Positions 8,122 through 16,149 are shown, numbered from the stretch's first letter. The stretch is DNA of 23,221 nt from Legionellales bacterium (GCA_003489505.1 DNMA01000114.1:1-23221), one strand, 5' to 3'. Translations and numbers: made by a program. The notes: generated by a model not told the origin, from the sequence alone.

Positions 8122-9156
8122 ATGAAAAAGCGGACTGATCAACCTAATTCATTAGAGGCTCAATATCAGCGTTTGTTTGAGTGTGCTCAAGATGGCATTT
8201 TGATTTTAGACTATCCTGGTGGTTTTGTTATTGATGCCAATCCTTTTATTTGTAATCTTTTGGGCTATGCCAAAGATTATTTTATCAATAAAAAGTTATG
8301 GGAACTGGGTTTTATTGAAGATAAGCAACAGTCATTAAATTTATTTAAAGAGTTAGTTGAGAAAGATTATATTCGCTATGAAGATATTCATTTAAAAAAA
8401 TCTAATGGAGAATTGATTGAGGTAGAGTTTGTTAGTAATGCTTATTTTGTCAATCAGCAAAAGGTTATACAATGCAATATTCGTGATATCTCTGCTAGGG
8501 TCAAGAATACTTATCTAGAAAAAGAAATAGCTTCTTTAAAGATACAAAACCTCAATGCCATTATTGATTGTTTATCTGCAATTATTGAATCACGCGACCC
8601 TTATACTTCGGGTCATCAATTTAGAGTGGCCGATTTAGCTGTCCAGATTGCAAAATATATGAAATTGCCTGAGAAGAGAATTTTGGGAGTCCACTATGCA
8701 GCTATTTTACATGATATTGGTAAATTTAAGATTCCTATTGAATTATTGGTTAAACCTCAAAAATTATCTCCTGCAGAATATAATTTAGTTCAATTGCATC
8801 CAGAGGCGGGGGCTGAAATCTTAAAATATTTAAATTTTGAGCAAGATATTGCTCGTTATGTTTCAGAACATCATGAACGATTAGATGGGTCTGGATATCC
8901 CAAAGGATTGAAATCTGAACAAATTTCTTTAGAAGCAAAAATTATAGCTGTTGCTGATGTCATGGAGGCTATGTCAAGTTATCGACCTTATCGGCCGGCA
9001 CTGGGTATTCGTGAATCTTTAAAAGAAATCATAAAAAACCAAGGTAAATTATATGATGTTGATGTCGTAAATGCTTGCATACAGCTTATTCTAACAGAGG
9101 ATTATGCTTTTCCTGTTCCAAAAATGATAGAACAAATATCTGGCGTATGGTGGTAA
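8122..9156 (+). CDS. PAS/HD-GYP cyclic-di-GMP phosphodiesterase
   Basis: From the ATG at 8122 this is a 344-residue protein with a PAS domain (about 12-125), a short helical linker and an HD-GYP domain (about 142-335). HD-GYP proteins hydrolyse cyclic-di-GMP. The ligands and signature are present: His165 (SGHQFRV), HDIGK at 197-201, His226, HHERLDGSGYP at 250-260 and AVADVMEAM. An active enzyme is therefore expected. A longer frame runs from a TTG at 8044, overlapping galE, but it lacks a ribosome binding site and contains a TATAAT box at 8092-8097, so 8122 (with AGAAG upstream) is preferred. No convincing -35 was found for that box. It follows the polysaccharide operon and plausibly tunes polymer production through the local second-messenger level. 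Confidence 0.87.
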   Translation: MKKRTDQPNSLEAQYQRLFECAQDGILILDYPGGFVIDANPFICNLLGYAKDYFINKKLWELGFIEDKQQSLNLFKELVEKDYIRYEDIHLKKSNGELIEVEFVSNAYFVNQQKVIQCNIRDISARVKNTYLEKEIASLKIQNLNAIIDCLSAIIESRDPYTSGHQFRVADLAVQIAKYMKLPEKRILGVHYAAILHDIGKFKIPIELLVKPQKLSPAEYNLVQLHPEAGAEILKYLNFEQDIARYVSEHHERLDGSGYPKGLKSEQISLEAKIIAVADVMEAMSSYRPYRPALGIRESLKEIIKNQGKLYDVDVVNACIQLILTEDYAFPVPKMIEQISGVWW

Positions 9157-9191
9157 AATAGATTATCTATGATTGGATTCTTTAGTTTCTT

Positions 9192-9227
9192 GCAATGATT
9201 GCTCAATAGAACAACAAAGATTATAAT
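9192..9227 (+). promoter_or_regulatory. Probable feoB promoter with a small dyad
   Basis: TTGCTC (9199-9204) and a perfect TATAAT (9222-9227) are 17 bases apart, placing transcription near 9234. A short dyad, GCAAT-G-ATTGC (9192-9202), overlaps the -35 element. Its centre AATGATT is shared with the core of Fur sites, but the outer bases do not match well, so Fur binding is only a possibility. Nothing else was recognised in the 100-base gap, and no feoA lies there. Confidence 0.4.
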
Positions 9228-9256
9228 TCTATTATATAAATAATGAGGTTGATGAT

Positions 9257-11416
9257 ATGCGTGTGATGTTAGTAGGTAATCCAAATGCAGGCAAATCTAC
9301 TTTATTTCATGCACTCACTCAACATGCATTGATTAATTCTGAGGCTCAAGAGGCTTACAGTCCTTTATTACCCGATACCCAGTTTATTGATTTACCAGGA
9401 TTTTATAGTCTCAATAGTGGACAAACTCCAAGTCTTTCTATGCAGTTTGCCGCCCAGGAATTACTCAATAATCCACCTGATTTATTCATTAATGTCGTTA
9501 ATGTGACTGAATTGGAAAAGCAACTGCTTTTGACAACCCAATTACTAGAATTAGGTATTCCTTTGGTGGTCTTACTGACGCATCAAGATAAATGCACCCA
9601 AGCTTGCAATGAAGGTTTGCTATCTCAGCGATTAGGCGTACCCGTTTTTGCATTAAAAGATTACCAAGCCACCCAAATTCGGGCATTAAGTTCTTGGCTA
9701 CAATCAAAAATGACAGTCAAGCCCAAAATGATTTTGCCCTGGCCTAAAACCATTGCGCATTATTTTCCTGAAGATTTACAGGTAGGCCAATCTTTATTTG
9801 CTTTAAGACGATATTTAGAAAGTGCAGATAGGTTTCGTAGTCTGGATTCTGTGACCGATGATTTATATCAAAAAATTGCTCATATTGCATTGATTGATTT
9901 AGAGACACTCAAGGCGTTGGATGTCGAATTGGTCATGATGGACAGCCGTTATGCCTTTGTTCATCAAATTGTTCAAGTGGTGATGCCTGCCCAAACCCCT
10001 AAACAACAATCCTGGACTCGCAAACTCGATAAAGTGCTTTTACATCGCTTCTGGGGTTGGCCAATTTTTCTAATGATTTTATGGGCTTTTTTCTCCTTAG
10101 CCATTGATATCGGAGGTGGTTTACAACAGACCTTGACCGGGCAGTGTGAATGGTTTTTTAAATACCCCGTCAGTGGTTTTTTACAACGGCTGGGTGCTTT
10201 GAACTGGGTCAAATGGTTGCTGGTGGATGGTTTGGGAACCGGCATTGCTACAATGCTAAGCTTTTTACCAGTCATGGGCTTGATGAATTTATTTTTAACT
10301 TTACTTGAAGCCAGTGGATATATGTCTCGTGTGGCATTTTTATTTGAACGCATGATGAGAAGTATTGGCTTACCGGGTAAAGCATTTTTACCTTTATTGA
10401 TTGGATTTGGTTGTAATGTGCCAGCCATCATGTCTGCAAGAATGGTCGATGGCTCAAGAGAGCGTTTATTAACTGTTTTACTGAGTCCTTTTATGTCATG
10501 CAGTGCACGTTTAACCATTTATGCCGTGTTTGCTAGTTTATTTTTCCCGCAAAGTGGTGGCTTGGTCGTGTTATCCTTGTATCTATTAGGGATAGTGATG
10601 GCTATTTTAACAGGACTTCTTTTAAGAAAATTTTGGTTAACCGGTCAATCAGCCCCTTTAATGATGGATTTACCTTTATATAAAATTCCAAAAATGAAAC
10701 GCCTGTTGAAGGATGTGTATTTACGCTTAAAGCTATTTTTAATCCGGTCAGGCGCTTTAGTTGTTCCATTTTGTGCAGTCTTAGGTACTTTTCAGGCGGC
10801 TGTTCAGCATGGTTGGATGATTTCTGAAGGGTTTAAAACCCTTCTGTGGCAGATTTGGCAAAGTGGTTTGCATCCCATTTTTGCGCCTTTGGGGGTGAGT
10901 CTTGAAAATTGGCCGGCAGCAGTTAGTCTTTTAACGGGTACGATGGCCAAAGAAATTGTAGTGGCAACACTCAACACCTTGTACGGACAAATGCCTAATA
11001 TTCTACAAAATCCAGCCATTACGGTTGCCCATCATCATTGGGTGTTCCTTGATCAGTGGATGGTGTTGCCTGCGAGTATGACCGAGCATTTAACGGCTCA
11101 TTCCAGTCGTGCTTTGATGTGGGCGTTTGGTGGACCTGCGGCAGCTTATAGTTATTTATTATTTGTATTATTGTATATTCCTTGTATTTCTACTTTGGCA
11201 ATCATTCGACAAGAAGTTGGATTTTTCTGGCAATGGTTTGCTTTAATTTGGTCCTTAATTTTGGCTTATTCTGTTGCTTCTTTATTTTATCAAACGGCCA
11301 CCTATAGTTTACATCCTTTACAAACGATCAGTTGGTGGGGGGGGATGACTTTGGTGTGGGTTATTATCATATTGTTGTTTCATTATTGGAAACCCAAATA
11401 TGCTAAGCAATATTAG
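9257..11416 (+). CDS. feoB: Ferrous iron transporter FeoB, divergent G domain
   Basis: This 719-residue inner-membrane protein is FeoB, which imports Fe2+. The N-terminal nucleotide domain keeps the P-loop GNPNAGKST (7-15) and G3 DLPG (45-48). The segment between them is about eight residues shorter than in E. coli FeoB and lacks the usual GNWxGVT switch with its G2 threonine. The G4 motif NxxD reads THQD (108-111), and the G5 serine/alanine is not recognisable. The membrane half is well kept: GFGCNVPA (383-390), the SPFMSCSARL segment with Cys415, the TGTMAKEIVV block (560-569), and several hydrophobic helices between about 265 and 710. The ATG follows AGG by eight bases. It overlaps feoC by 17 bases. 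Transport function is likely; GTP use is uncertain. Confidence 0.93.
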   Translation: MRVMLVGNPNAGKSTLFHALTQHALINSEAQEAYSPLLPDTQFIDLPGFYSLNSGQTPSLSMQFAAQELLNNPPDLFINVVNVTELEKQLLLTTQLLELGIPLVVLLTHQDKCTQACNEGLLSQRLGVPVFALKDYQATQIRALSSWLQSKMTVKPKMILPWPKTIAHYFPEDLQVGQSLFALRRYLESADRFRSLDSVTDDLYQKIAHIALIDLETLKALDVELVMMDSRYAFVHQIVQVVMPAQTPKQQSWTRKLDKVLLHRFWGWPIFLMILWAFFSLAIDIGGGLQQTLTGQCEWFFKYPVSGFLQRLGALNWVKWLLVDGLGTGIATMLSFLPVMGLMNLFLTLLEASGYMSRVAFLFERMMRSIGLPGKAFLPLLIGFGCNVPAIMSARMVDGSRERLLTVLLSPFMSCSARLTIYAVFASLFFPQSGGLVVLSLYLLGIVMAILTGLLLRKFWLTGQSAPLMMDLPLYKIPKMKRLLKDVYLRLKLFLIRSGALVVPFCAVLGTFQAAVQHGWMISEGFKTLLWQIWQSGLHPIFAPLGVSLENWPAAVSLLTGTMAKEIVVATLNTLYGQMPNILQNPAITVAHHHWVFLDQWMVLPASMTEHLTAHSSRALMWAFGGPAAAYSYLLFVLLYIPCISTLAIIRQEVGFFWQWFALIWSLILAYSVASLFYQTATYSLHPLQTISWWGGMTLVWVIIILLFHYWKPKYAKQY

Positions 11417-11615
11417 AGAATTCATTCAGCAAAATCAGATGGTAACACAAGAGCAATTAGCCCGAGAATTTCAAATGAGTTACAGCGCTTTAGAGCCTAT
11501 TCTTGATTTATTGATTGTGCGGCAAGAAATTAGAAAAATAGAGGGCGAGTTGTGCGGTAAACGCTGTGGTGATTGTGAAGCGCCCATTTATTATGAATGG
11601 CTAAAAAAATCTTAG
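11400..11615 (+). CDS. feoC: FeoC-like winged-helix protein
   Basis: This 71-residue protein has a helix-turn-helix-like N-terminus (VTQEQLAREFQMSYSALEPIL) followed by a cysteine cluster CGKRCGDC (Cys52, Cys56, Cys59). That layout is the one of FeoC, a small partner of FeoB that in enterobacteria can carry an iron-sulfur cluster and protects or regulates FeoB. Only three cysteines are present where many FeoC proteins have four. It starts inside the 3' end of feoB, with GGA nine bases ahead of the ATG, so it is translationally coupled. The final codon overlaps the stop of the convergent small ORF. A DNA-binding role is possible from the fold but not shown. Confidence 0.75.
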   Translation: MLSNIREFIQQNQMVTQEQLAREFQMSYSALEPILDLLIVRQEIRKIEGELCGKRCGDCEAPIYYEWLKKS

Positions 11616-11731
11616 TTTTCTTCAGATTCTTTCATTCTTGAAACAACCAGGCCAGAAACTTTTTTCATCATCCATTCTATGGAGCTGATGGCAAGTACTG
11701 CCACAACAATTAAAAATAACTTCATTTTCAT
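11612..11731 (-). CDS. Small single-span membrane peptide, 39 residues
   Basis: The reverse strand carries an ATG at 11731 preceded by AAAAGGA with seven bases of spacing, a near-ideal ribosome binding site. The frame runs 39 residues to a TAA at 11612. The product starts MKMKLFLIVVAVLAIS, a basic N-terminus and a hydrophobic stretch (about 5-18), followed by a Met/Lys-rich middle and an acidic end. It could be a small membrane protein or an uncleaved signal-like peptide. Its stop overlaps that of feoC by three bases in convergent orientation, so the two transcripts would overlap. No relative was recognised. The good Shine-Dalgarno sequence and membrane-like composition are the evidence that it is real. 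Confidence 0.5.
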   Translation of the reverse strand: MKMKLFLIVVAVLAISSIEWMMKKVSGLVVSRMKESEEN

Positions 11732-11850
11732 CTCGAATTCCTTTTCAATTTAAGACGGGTATTTTTAAATTTAATACATTTAAACAAGAAAAGCAAATTT
11801 TGATGCTTATGTTTTTTTTTAGTTGAAAATGAGCTTATTTATTGTCACTA

Positions 11851-11865
11851 GATTTCATAGAAATC
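11851..11865. repeat. Short inverted repeat, possible operator
   Basis: GATTTC and GAAATC form a perfect six-base dyad around ATA. It lies between a TTGTCA (11842-11847) and TATAGA (11867-11872) separated by 19 bases, a spacing seen in MerR-type promoters. The promoter match is weak and the leader to 12013 would be long. Confidence 0.25.
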
Positions 11866-11949
11866 ATATAGAAAGAAAATAAATAATAATTGGTTAATTA
11901 TGCTCAGCAAGTTTTTAAAATAATTTATTTGATTTTTTAGTCTTCATAT

Positions 11950-11978
11950 TCGACAAATCCCAAGTGGTTTTGTATGCT
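11950..11978 (+). promoter_or_regulatory. Candidate promoter of the 249-residue unknown gene
   Basis: TCGACA (11950-11955, five of six bases of the consensus) is 17 bases from TATGCT (11973-11978, four of six). Transcription would start near 11985, about 28 bases before the ATG, and the AAGGA at 11997-12001 would lie in the leader. Confidence 0.4.
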
Positions 11979-12012
11979 TATAAAATAAGGTTATTTAAGG
12001 ATAGATAGATTC

Positions 12013-12762
12013 ATGCCTAAAAAGAACAAAGAAGAAGAGTTAATAAAAAAAACAACTGATGAGTCATCTCCTTCGCATGAAGATAGTCCTGAAGAGATTG
12101 CTGCAGCAAAAGCGCTTTTGGAAGAATTAGGTCAGTCTGATGAGATTGCTGAGTGGTTTAGTGAAGAGAAGCCCAAAGCGCCTGTCAGTCACCATCCACT
12201 TGAGCCGATTAAAGGCATGGTTTTTTTAAAACAAACTTTAGCCTATATTGAAATTCGAATTGAGGATGAGGCCTTTGTTTTGAAAGAAGAGCCTATGATT
12301 TTTGCACCACAGGCAGTGGATGGAAATCCTGAAGAAATGGAATTTGTTTACCCCATCTATGATTTTGGAGATAGATTGATTGCCAGTAAAGGAACAGAGA
12401 GTCTTTTTAGTGGACAATCAATGATTAAAATGTTTTATACTATCGATAAAATGATAAGTATTTGGTACGAAAAAATTAAACAAAAAGAAGAGTCAGGTGG
12501 TAAAAAAGGTAAGGGTGGAACTGGTGAGGTTAAAGTTTACTTAGATGGTTTTGAACTTTGTCTTCGTAAGGCTTTTGAGGTTATTATTAATTTGGCTGAT
12601 AACTGGATTGTTATGAATTATGATCCAGGAGAATGGGGAAATCGTTACTTGGAGATTTTGCAAAAATTGAATGAAAAAGGTTATTCTTATCCACCTCCAG
12701 CCCCAAGAGATTACTACCGTTATGGAGTACATGGGAAAAAAACCAAAATATCTACCCCATAA
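12013..12762 (+). CDS. Protein of unknown function, 249 residues
   Basis: I do not recognise this protein. It has no signal peptide or membrane segment. Residues 1-60 are rich in Lys, Glu and Ser (probably disordered, with a helical patch at IAAAKALLEELG), 65-155 look like a mixed alpha/beta globular part, 156-172 form a Gly/Lys linker (GGKKGKGGTGE), 173-225 form a second compact part with ELCLRKAFEVIINLADNWIV, and the tail has PPPAPRDYYRYG followed by a basic end. There is a single Cys (183). AAGGA lies 11 bases before the ATG, with a candidate promoter further upstream. It is a single gene between feoC and the sdh operon and is followed by a possible terminator, so it is probably its own unit. 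It might be lineage-specific or a secreted effector, but nothing in the sequence proves either. Confidence 0.75.
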   Translation: MPKKNKEEELIKKTTDESSPSHEDSPEEIAAAKALLEELGQSDEIAEWFSEEKPKAPVSHHPLEPIKGMVFLKQTLAYIEIRIEDEAFVLKEEPMIFAPQAVDGNPEEMEFVYPIYDFGDRLIASKGTESLFSGQSMIKMFYTIDKMISIWYEKIKQKEESGGKKGKGGTGEVKVYLDGFELCLRKAFEVIINLADNWIVMNYDPGEWGNRYLEILQKLNEKGYSYPPPAPRDYYRYGVHGKKTKISTP

Positions 12763-12797
12763 TGAAAAATTTGTACCAATTATGGGAGGGATTTTTT
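12756..12797 (+). terminator. Possible weak terminator after the unknown gene
   Basis: CCCATAAT (12756-12763) and ATTATGGG (12779-12786) form an eight-base perfect stem around a 15-base loop. A run of six T (12792-12797) begins five bases after the stem. The stop codon of the unknown gene is inside the left arm. The gap before the T run makes it weaker than a classical intrinsic terminator. Confidence 0.4.
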
Positions 12798-12814
12798 AAA
12801 AAAATATGTTATAT

Positions 12815-12842
12815 TTGTCGGTTGAACTTAAAAAGTTTTAAT
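12815..12842 (+). promoter_or_regulatory. Candidate promoter of the sdh-suc operon
   Basis: TTGTCG (12815-12820) and TTTAAT (12837-12842, five of six) are 16 bases apart. The leader to the sdhC ATG would be about 65 bases. Other AT-rich boxes are nearby, so the choice is uncertain. No CRP or ArcA site was recognised. Confidence 0.3.
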
Positions 12843-12914
12843 TTTTTGCTAAATTGTTTTTTTTAAGACAAAGGTTTGATAAAAACCAACCAAATTATGC
12901 AAGGATATGAACCA

Positions 12915-13289
12915 ATGAATAAGAAGCGTCCGATAAATTTAGATCTTACCACTTTGCATTTTCCAGTGATGGCTATCACTTCGATTATGCATAGAATTTC
13001 GGGTATACTGGTATTTGTATTATTACCCTTTATGCTCTTCTACTTTCAGCAGTCAGTGCGAACTGCCGAATCCTTTAATCATCTTCAGGATATTTTAGTC
13101 AGTCCATTCCATCGATTAGTCTTATGGGCATTTTTATCCGCACTCAGCTATCATTTTATGGCAGGGGTAAGACATATTATTGCTGACTATGGCTATGGCG
13201 AAACGGTGAATACTGCGAAAAAAACAGCCTGGGTTTTATTATCATTAACAGTCATCACAACAGTCGGTTTAGGAGTATGGATATGGTAA
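12915..13289 (+). CDS. sdhC: Succinate dehydrogenase cytochrome b556 subunit
   Basis: SdhC is one of two membrane anchors of complex II; it binds heme b and ubiquinone. From the ATG at 12915 the 124-residue protein starts NKKRPINLDLTTLHFP, matching the family's RPVNLDL start, and has HRISG (26-30) at the quinone site and His80 in SYHFMAGVRH, equivalent to the E. coli heme ligand His84. Three hydrophobic helices are visible (about 20-44, 64-88, 104-124). The longest open frame begins at a TTG at 12876, but AAGGA at 12901-12905 lies nine bases before 12915 and the extra residues are not family-like. It is the first gene of the operon and overlaps sdhD. Confidence 0.93.
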   Translation: MNKKRPINLDLTTLHFPVMAITSIMHRISGILVFVLLPFMLFYFQQSVRTAESFNHLQDILVSPFHRLVLWAFLSALSYHFMAGVRHIIADYGYGETVNTAKKTAWVLLSLTVITTVGLGVWIW

Positions 13290-13627
13290 CCAATGTCACA
13301 AGTTTAACTGGCAATGGCTTAAAAGATTGGTTGATACAACGTGTGAGTGCTATTGTTTTAGGTTTATATTTTGTTTGGATGATTGCTTTTTTTGTGATGC
13401 ATCCGCATGTCACTTACGAGCAGTGGACTGCTTTTGTGCATTGTAAGACATTTATGGTGATTAATGTCATTACCATGCTGAGTTTAGTTTTACATGCTTG
13501 GATAGGTTTGTGGACTGTCACCACTGACTATCTCAAAGATACCTTTATTCGACTGCCAATTCAGATGCTAATCATTTTTTCTTTGATTGGTTTAATGATT
13601 TGGTTTTTTATGATTTTGTGGAGTTAA
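13283..13627 (+). CDS. sdhD: Succinate dehydrogenase membrane anchor subunit
   Basis: SdhD is the second membrane anchor of complex II and shares the heme and the quinone site with SdhC. The 114-residue protein has three membrane segments and the LHAWIGLW motif. With the ATG at 13283, the heme ligand falls at His71 and the quinone-site tyrosine at Tyr83, the same numbers as in E. coli, and the start MVTN resembles the E. coli MVSN. A second ATG at 13277 is only one base from the AGGAG at 13271-13275, while 13283 has a normal seven-base spacing, so 13283 is chosen. The gene overlaps sdhC by seven bases. Confidence 0.93.
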   Translation: MVTNVTSLTGNGLKDWLIQRVSAIVLGLYFVWMIAFFVMHPHVTYEQWTAFVHCKTFMVINVITMLSLVLHAWIGLWTVTTDYLKDTFIRLPIQMLIIFSLIGLMIWFFMILWS

Positions 13628-13631
13628 AATT

Positions 13632-15392
13632 ATGGCTTGGCCACGTCAAACATTTGATGCAGTGATTATCGGCGCTGGTGGTGCAGGTATGCGAGCTGCA
13701 TTACAATTAGCGAATTCAGGCTTAAAAGTTGCCTTATTATCTAAAGTGTTTCCAACACGTTCTCATACTGTTTCGGCTCAGGGCGGTATTACAGTAGCCT
13801 TAGGGAACTCAGATGAAGATGATTGGCGTTGGCACATGTATGATACTGTCAAAGGTGCTGACTACATCGGCGACCAAGATTGTATCGAATATCTTTGTAA
13901 AACAGGTCCGGAAGTGGTCTATGAATTAGAGCATATGGGCTTACCATTTTCTCGTATGGACAATGGTAAAATTTATCAAAGACCTTTTGGTGGCCAATCA
14001 AAAAACTTTGGTGGTGAACAAGCCGCTCGAACTGCAGCAGCAGCTGATAGAACCGGCCATGCCTTATTACATACTTTATATCAACAAAATATTAAAGCAC
14101 ACACCCATGTATTTAGTGAATGGTATGCACTTGATTTTGTCATGAACGCGCAAGGCAAAATTGCAGGTGTCATGGCTTTATGTATTGAAACGGGTGAAGT
14201 GGTTTTCTTTGAAACCCGAGTTTGTATTTTAGCCACCGGTGGTGCAGGTCGAATTTTCCAATCCACAACCAATGCTCATATTAATACGGGTGACGGCTTT
14301 GGTATGGTATTAAGAGCCGGCATTCCATTACAAGATATGGAAATGTGGCAATTTCACCCAACCGGTATTGCTGGAGCTGGTACATTAGTGACCGAAGGTT
14401 GCCGTGGTGAAGGTGGTTATCTCATCAATAAAGATGGTGAACGTTTCATGGAACGTTATGCGCCTCATGCCAAAGACTTAGCATCTCGTGACGTAGTTGC
14501 CCGCTCAATTGCTTTAGAAATTCGAGCAGGACGCGGTTTTGTTAGCGAGTTCTCTGTACCGCATGTCAAATTGAAATTAGATCATCTTGGTGCTGACTTA
14601 ATTAAGAGCCGTTTACCAGGAATTCGTGAGTTATCAATTGAGTTTGCAGGTGTAGACCCTATTGTTGAACCGATTCCTGTGGTTCCAACCTGTCATTATG
14701 CCATGGGTGGAATTCCTACCAATGTGCATGGTCAAGTCATTAAGCATGCCCATGGTCGAGATGAAGTGGTTGAAGGCCTTTATGCAGTGGGTGAATGTGC
14801 ATGCGTATCGGTGCATGGCGCTAACCGTTTAGGCGGTAACTCCTTATTAGACTTGGTGGTCTTTGGTCGAGCGGCCGGTCTTCATGTTTCAACCAATGAT
14901 TTACCTGAATTTGCGGGTGCGAGCCAACAAGATCTTGAGGTTGCGATGGCGCGATACATGCGTTGGGAAAATTCAACAAAAGGTGATACTATTCCACAAC
15001 TTCGTGCAGAAATGCAAAAAATCATGCAAGACGATTTTGGTGTATTCCGTACTGGTGATGTCATGGAAAAAGGTATCAAACGACTTGATGCATTACGTGA
15101 ACGATTAGCAAGTGCTTATCTCGATGATAAGAGTAAAATTTTCAATACTGAACGTATTGCAGCACTAGAATTAGATAACTTAATGGCTACAGCTTACGCT
15201 ACTGCTAAAAGTGCCTTATCCAGAACTGAAAGTCGTGGTGCACATAGTCGGGAAGATTATCCAAAACGTGATGATGCAAATTGGATTAAGCACACTTTAT
15301 ATTTTGCAGCAGAAGATTCTATCGACTTCAGACCTGTCAATATGCAACCTAAGTTTGTACCGCCTTTTGAACCAAAAGAGCGTGTTTATTAA
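13632..15392 (+). CDS. sdhA: Succinate dehydrogenase flavoprotein subunit
   Basis: SdhA oxidises succinate to fumarate on the cytoplasmic face of the inner membrane and passes electrons to SdhB. The 586-residue protein has the FAD motif IIGAGGAGM (12-20), the flavin-linking histidine at His45 in [10 protein letters not shown] (same number as in E. coli), the substrate motifs FHPTGI and RGEGGYLIN, and [13 protein letters not shown] with the FAD-binding end. The C-terminal domain ends with KHTLYF and a family-typical tail, so the protein is complete. A GGAG that overlaps the sdhD stop serves as ribosome binding site, four bases after sdhD. Base composition is clearly richer in GC than the polysaccharide genes to the left. 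Confidence 0.97.
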   Translation: MAWPRQTFDAVIIGAGGAGMRAALQLANSGLKVALLSKVFPTRSHTVSAQGGITVALGNSDEDDWRWHMYDTVKGADYIGDQDCIEYLCKTGPEVVYELEHMGLPFSRMDNGKIYQRPFGGQSKNFGGEQAARTAAAADRTGHALLHTLYQQNIKAHTHVFSEWYALDFVMNAQGKIAGVMALCIETGEVVFFETRVCILATGGAGRIFQSTTNAHINTGDGFGMVLRAGIPLQDMEMWQFHPTGIAGAGTLVTEGCRGEGGYLINKDGERFMERYAPHAKDLASRDVVARSIALEIRAGRGFVSEFSVPHVKLKLDHLGADLIKSRLPGIRELSIEFAGVDPIVEPIPVVPTCHYAMGGIPTNVHGQVIKHAHGRDEVVEGLYAVGECACVSVHGANRLGGNSLLDLVVFGRAAGLHVSTNDLPEFAGASQQDLEVAMARYMRWENSTKGDTIPQLRAEMQKIMQDDFGVFRTGDVMEKGIKRLDALRERLASAYLDDKSKIFNTERIAALELDNLMATAYATAKSALSRTESRGAHSREDYPKRDDANWIKHTLYFAAEDSIDFRPVNMQPKFVPPFEPKERVY

Positions 15393-15406
15393 GAGGATTT
15401 CGAATT

Positions 15407-16129
15407 ATGGCTGATCATCAAATTGTGAAGGTATCAATTTATCGATTTAATCCAGAAGTGGATCACAAGCCTTACATGCAGGATTTTAACATTCAGGTAG
15501 AAAAGGGCTCTGATCCTAAAATTTTAACCTTGCTAGAGCGTTTAAAAGCAGAGCAAGACCCGACATTAACCTTCCGTCGCTCTTGTCGAGAAGGCGTATG
15601 TGGTTCTGATGGTATGAACATCAATGGTAGCAATGGCTTGGCCTGTATTAGTGCCTTTTCAAAGTTCAAGTCCAATACCATTATCGTTCGTCCTTTACCA
15701 GGTTTCCCTGTGATTCGTGACTTAGTTGTAGATATGACTCAATTTTATCAACAATATGAGCGTATTGAGCCTTACTTGCAACCCGCTGCGGAAGCACCCG
15801 CGACAGAACGTTTACAATCGCCTGAAGACAGAGAAAAACTGGATGGCTTGTATGAATGTATTTTATGTGCGTGTTGCACCAGCTCTTGTCCTTCATTCTG
15901 GTGGAATCCTGATAAATTTGTAGGACCTGCGGGCTTATTACAAGCATGGCGATTTCTTGCAGATAGTCGCGATGATGCAACCCAAAAACGTTTAGCAGGT
16001 TTACAAGATCCATTCAGCGTATTTCGTTGTCGAACCATTATGAACTGCGCCAGTGTTTGTCCAAAAGGTTTGAATCCAACAGCCGCCATTGGTGAAATTC
16101 GAAAATTAATGCTAGATAAGCAAAGCTGA
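15407..16129 (+). CDS. sdhB: Succinate dehydrogenase iron-sulfur subunit
   Basis: SdhB carries electrons from the flavin to quinone through three clusters. The 240-residue protein has the [2Fe-2S] ligands Cys60, Cys65 and Cys80, with Asp68 as the fourth ligand as in E. coli (CREGVCGSDG). It has CILCACC (151-157) with Cys161 for the [4Fe-4S] and [3Fe-4S] clusters, and Cys208, Cys214 and Cys218 (CRTIMNCASVCPKG) for the rest. An AGAGGA site lies about nine bases upstream of the ATG, and the gap after sdhA is 14 bases. The subunit is complete. Confidence 0.97.
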   Translation: MADHQIVKVSIYRFNPEVDHKPYMQDFNIQVEKGSDPKILTLLERLKAEQDPTLTFRRSCREGVCGSDGMNINGSNGLACISAFSKFKSNTIIVRPLPGFPVIRDLVVDMTQFYQQYERIEPYLQPAAEAPATERLQSPEDREKLDGLYECILCACCTSSCPSFWWNPDKFVGPAGLLQAWRFLADSRDDATQKRLAGLQDPFSVFRCRTIMNCASVCPKGLNPTAAIGEIRKLMLDKQS

Positions 16130-16149
16130 TTAAATTGGAGCAAGATGTG

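Larger units (their letters stand above)
11732..12012. other. AT-rich intergenic region upstream of the unknown gene
   Basis: No ORF with a believable ribosome binding site was found on either strand between the small peptide gene and the ATG at 12013. The stretch is very AT-rich and holds an inverted repeat at 11851-11865 and a candidate promoter at 11950-11978. No tRNA-like or clear terminator hairpin was seen. Confidence 0.6.

Noticed and set aside
9181..9256. Fur box upstream of feoB
   Set aside because: Only the central AATGATT agrees well with the consensus; the flanks do not, so no separate operator was annotated.
9973..10518. 181-codon open frame on the reverse strand
   Set aside because: It lies wholly within feoB, its product is low in domain-like pattern and rich in Lys/Pro/Ser as expected for an antisense frame, and feoB is clearly the real gene.
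10826..10844. Interrupted palindrome GAAGGGTTT-A-AAACCCTTC inside feoB
   Set aside because: It is in a well-kept coding region, its one-base centre prevents a good RNA hairpin without opening the stem, and no regulatory context was seen.
11831..11884. Short ATG frame in the AT-rich spacer
   Set aside because: It encodes only 17 residues without a ribosome binding site and overlaps the inverted repeat.
15681..16143. Two reverse-strand open frames of 110 and 123 codons
   Set aside because: Both are antisense to sdhB, whose cluster ligands are all present; neither has a recognisable start signal or domain.
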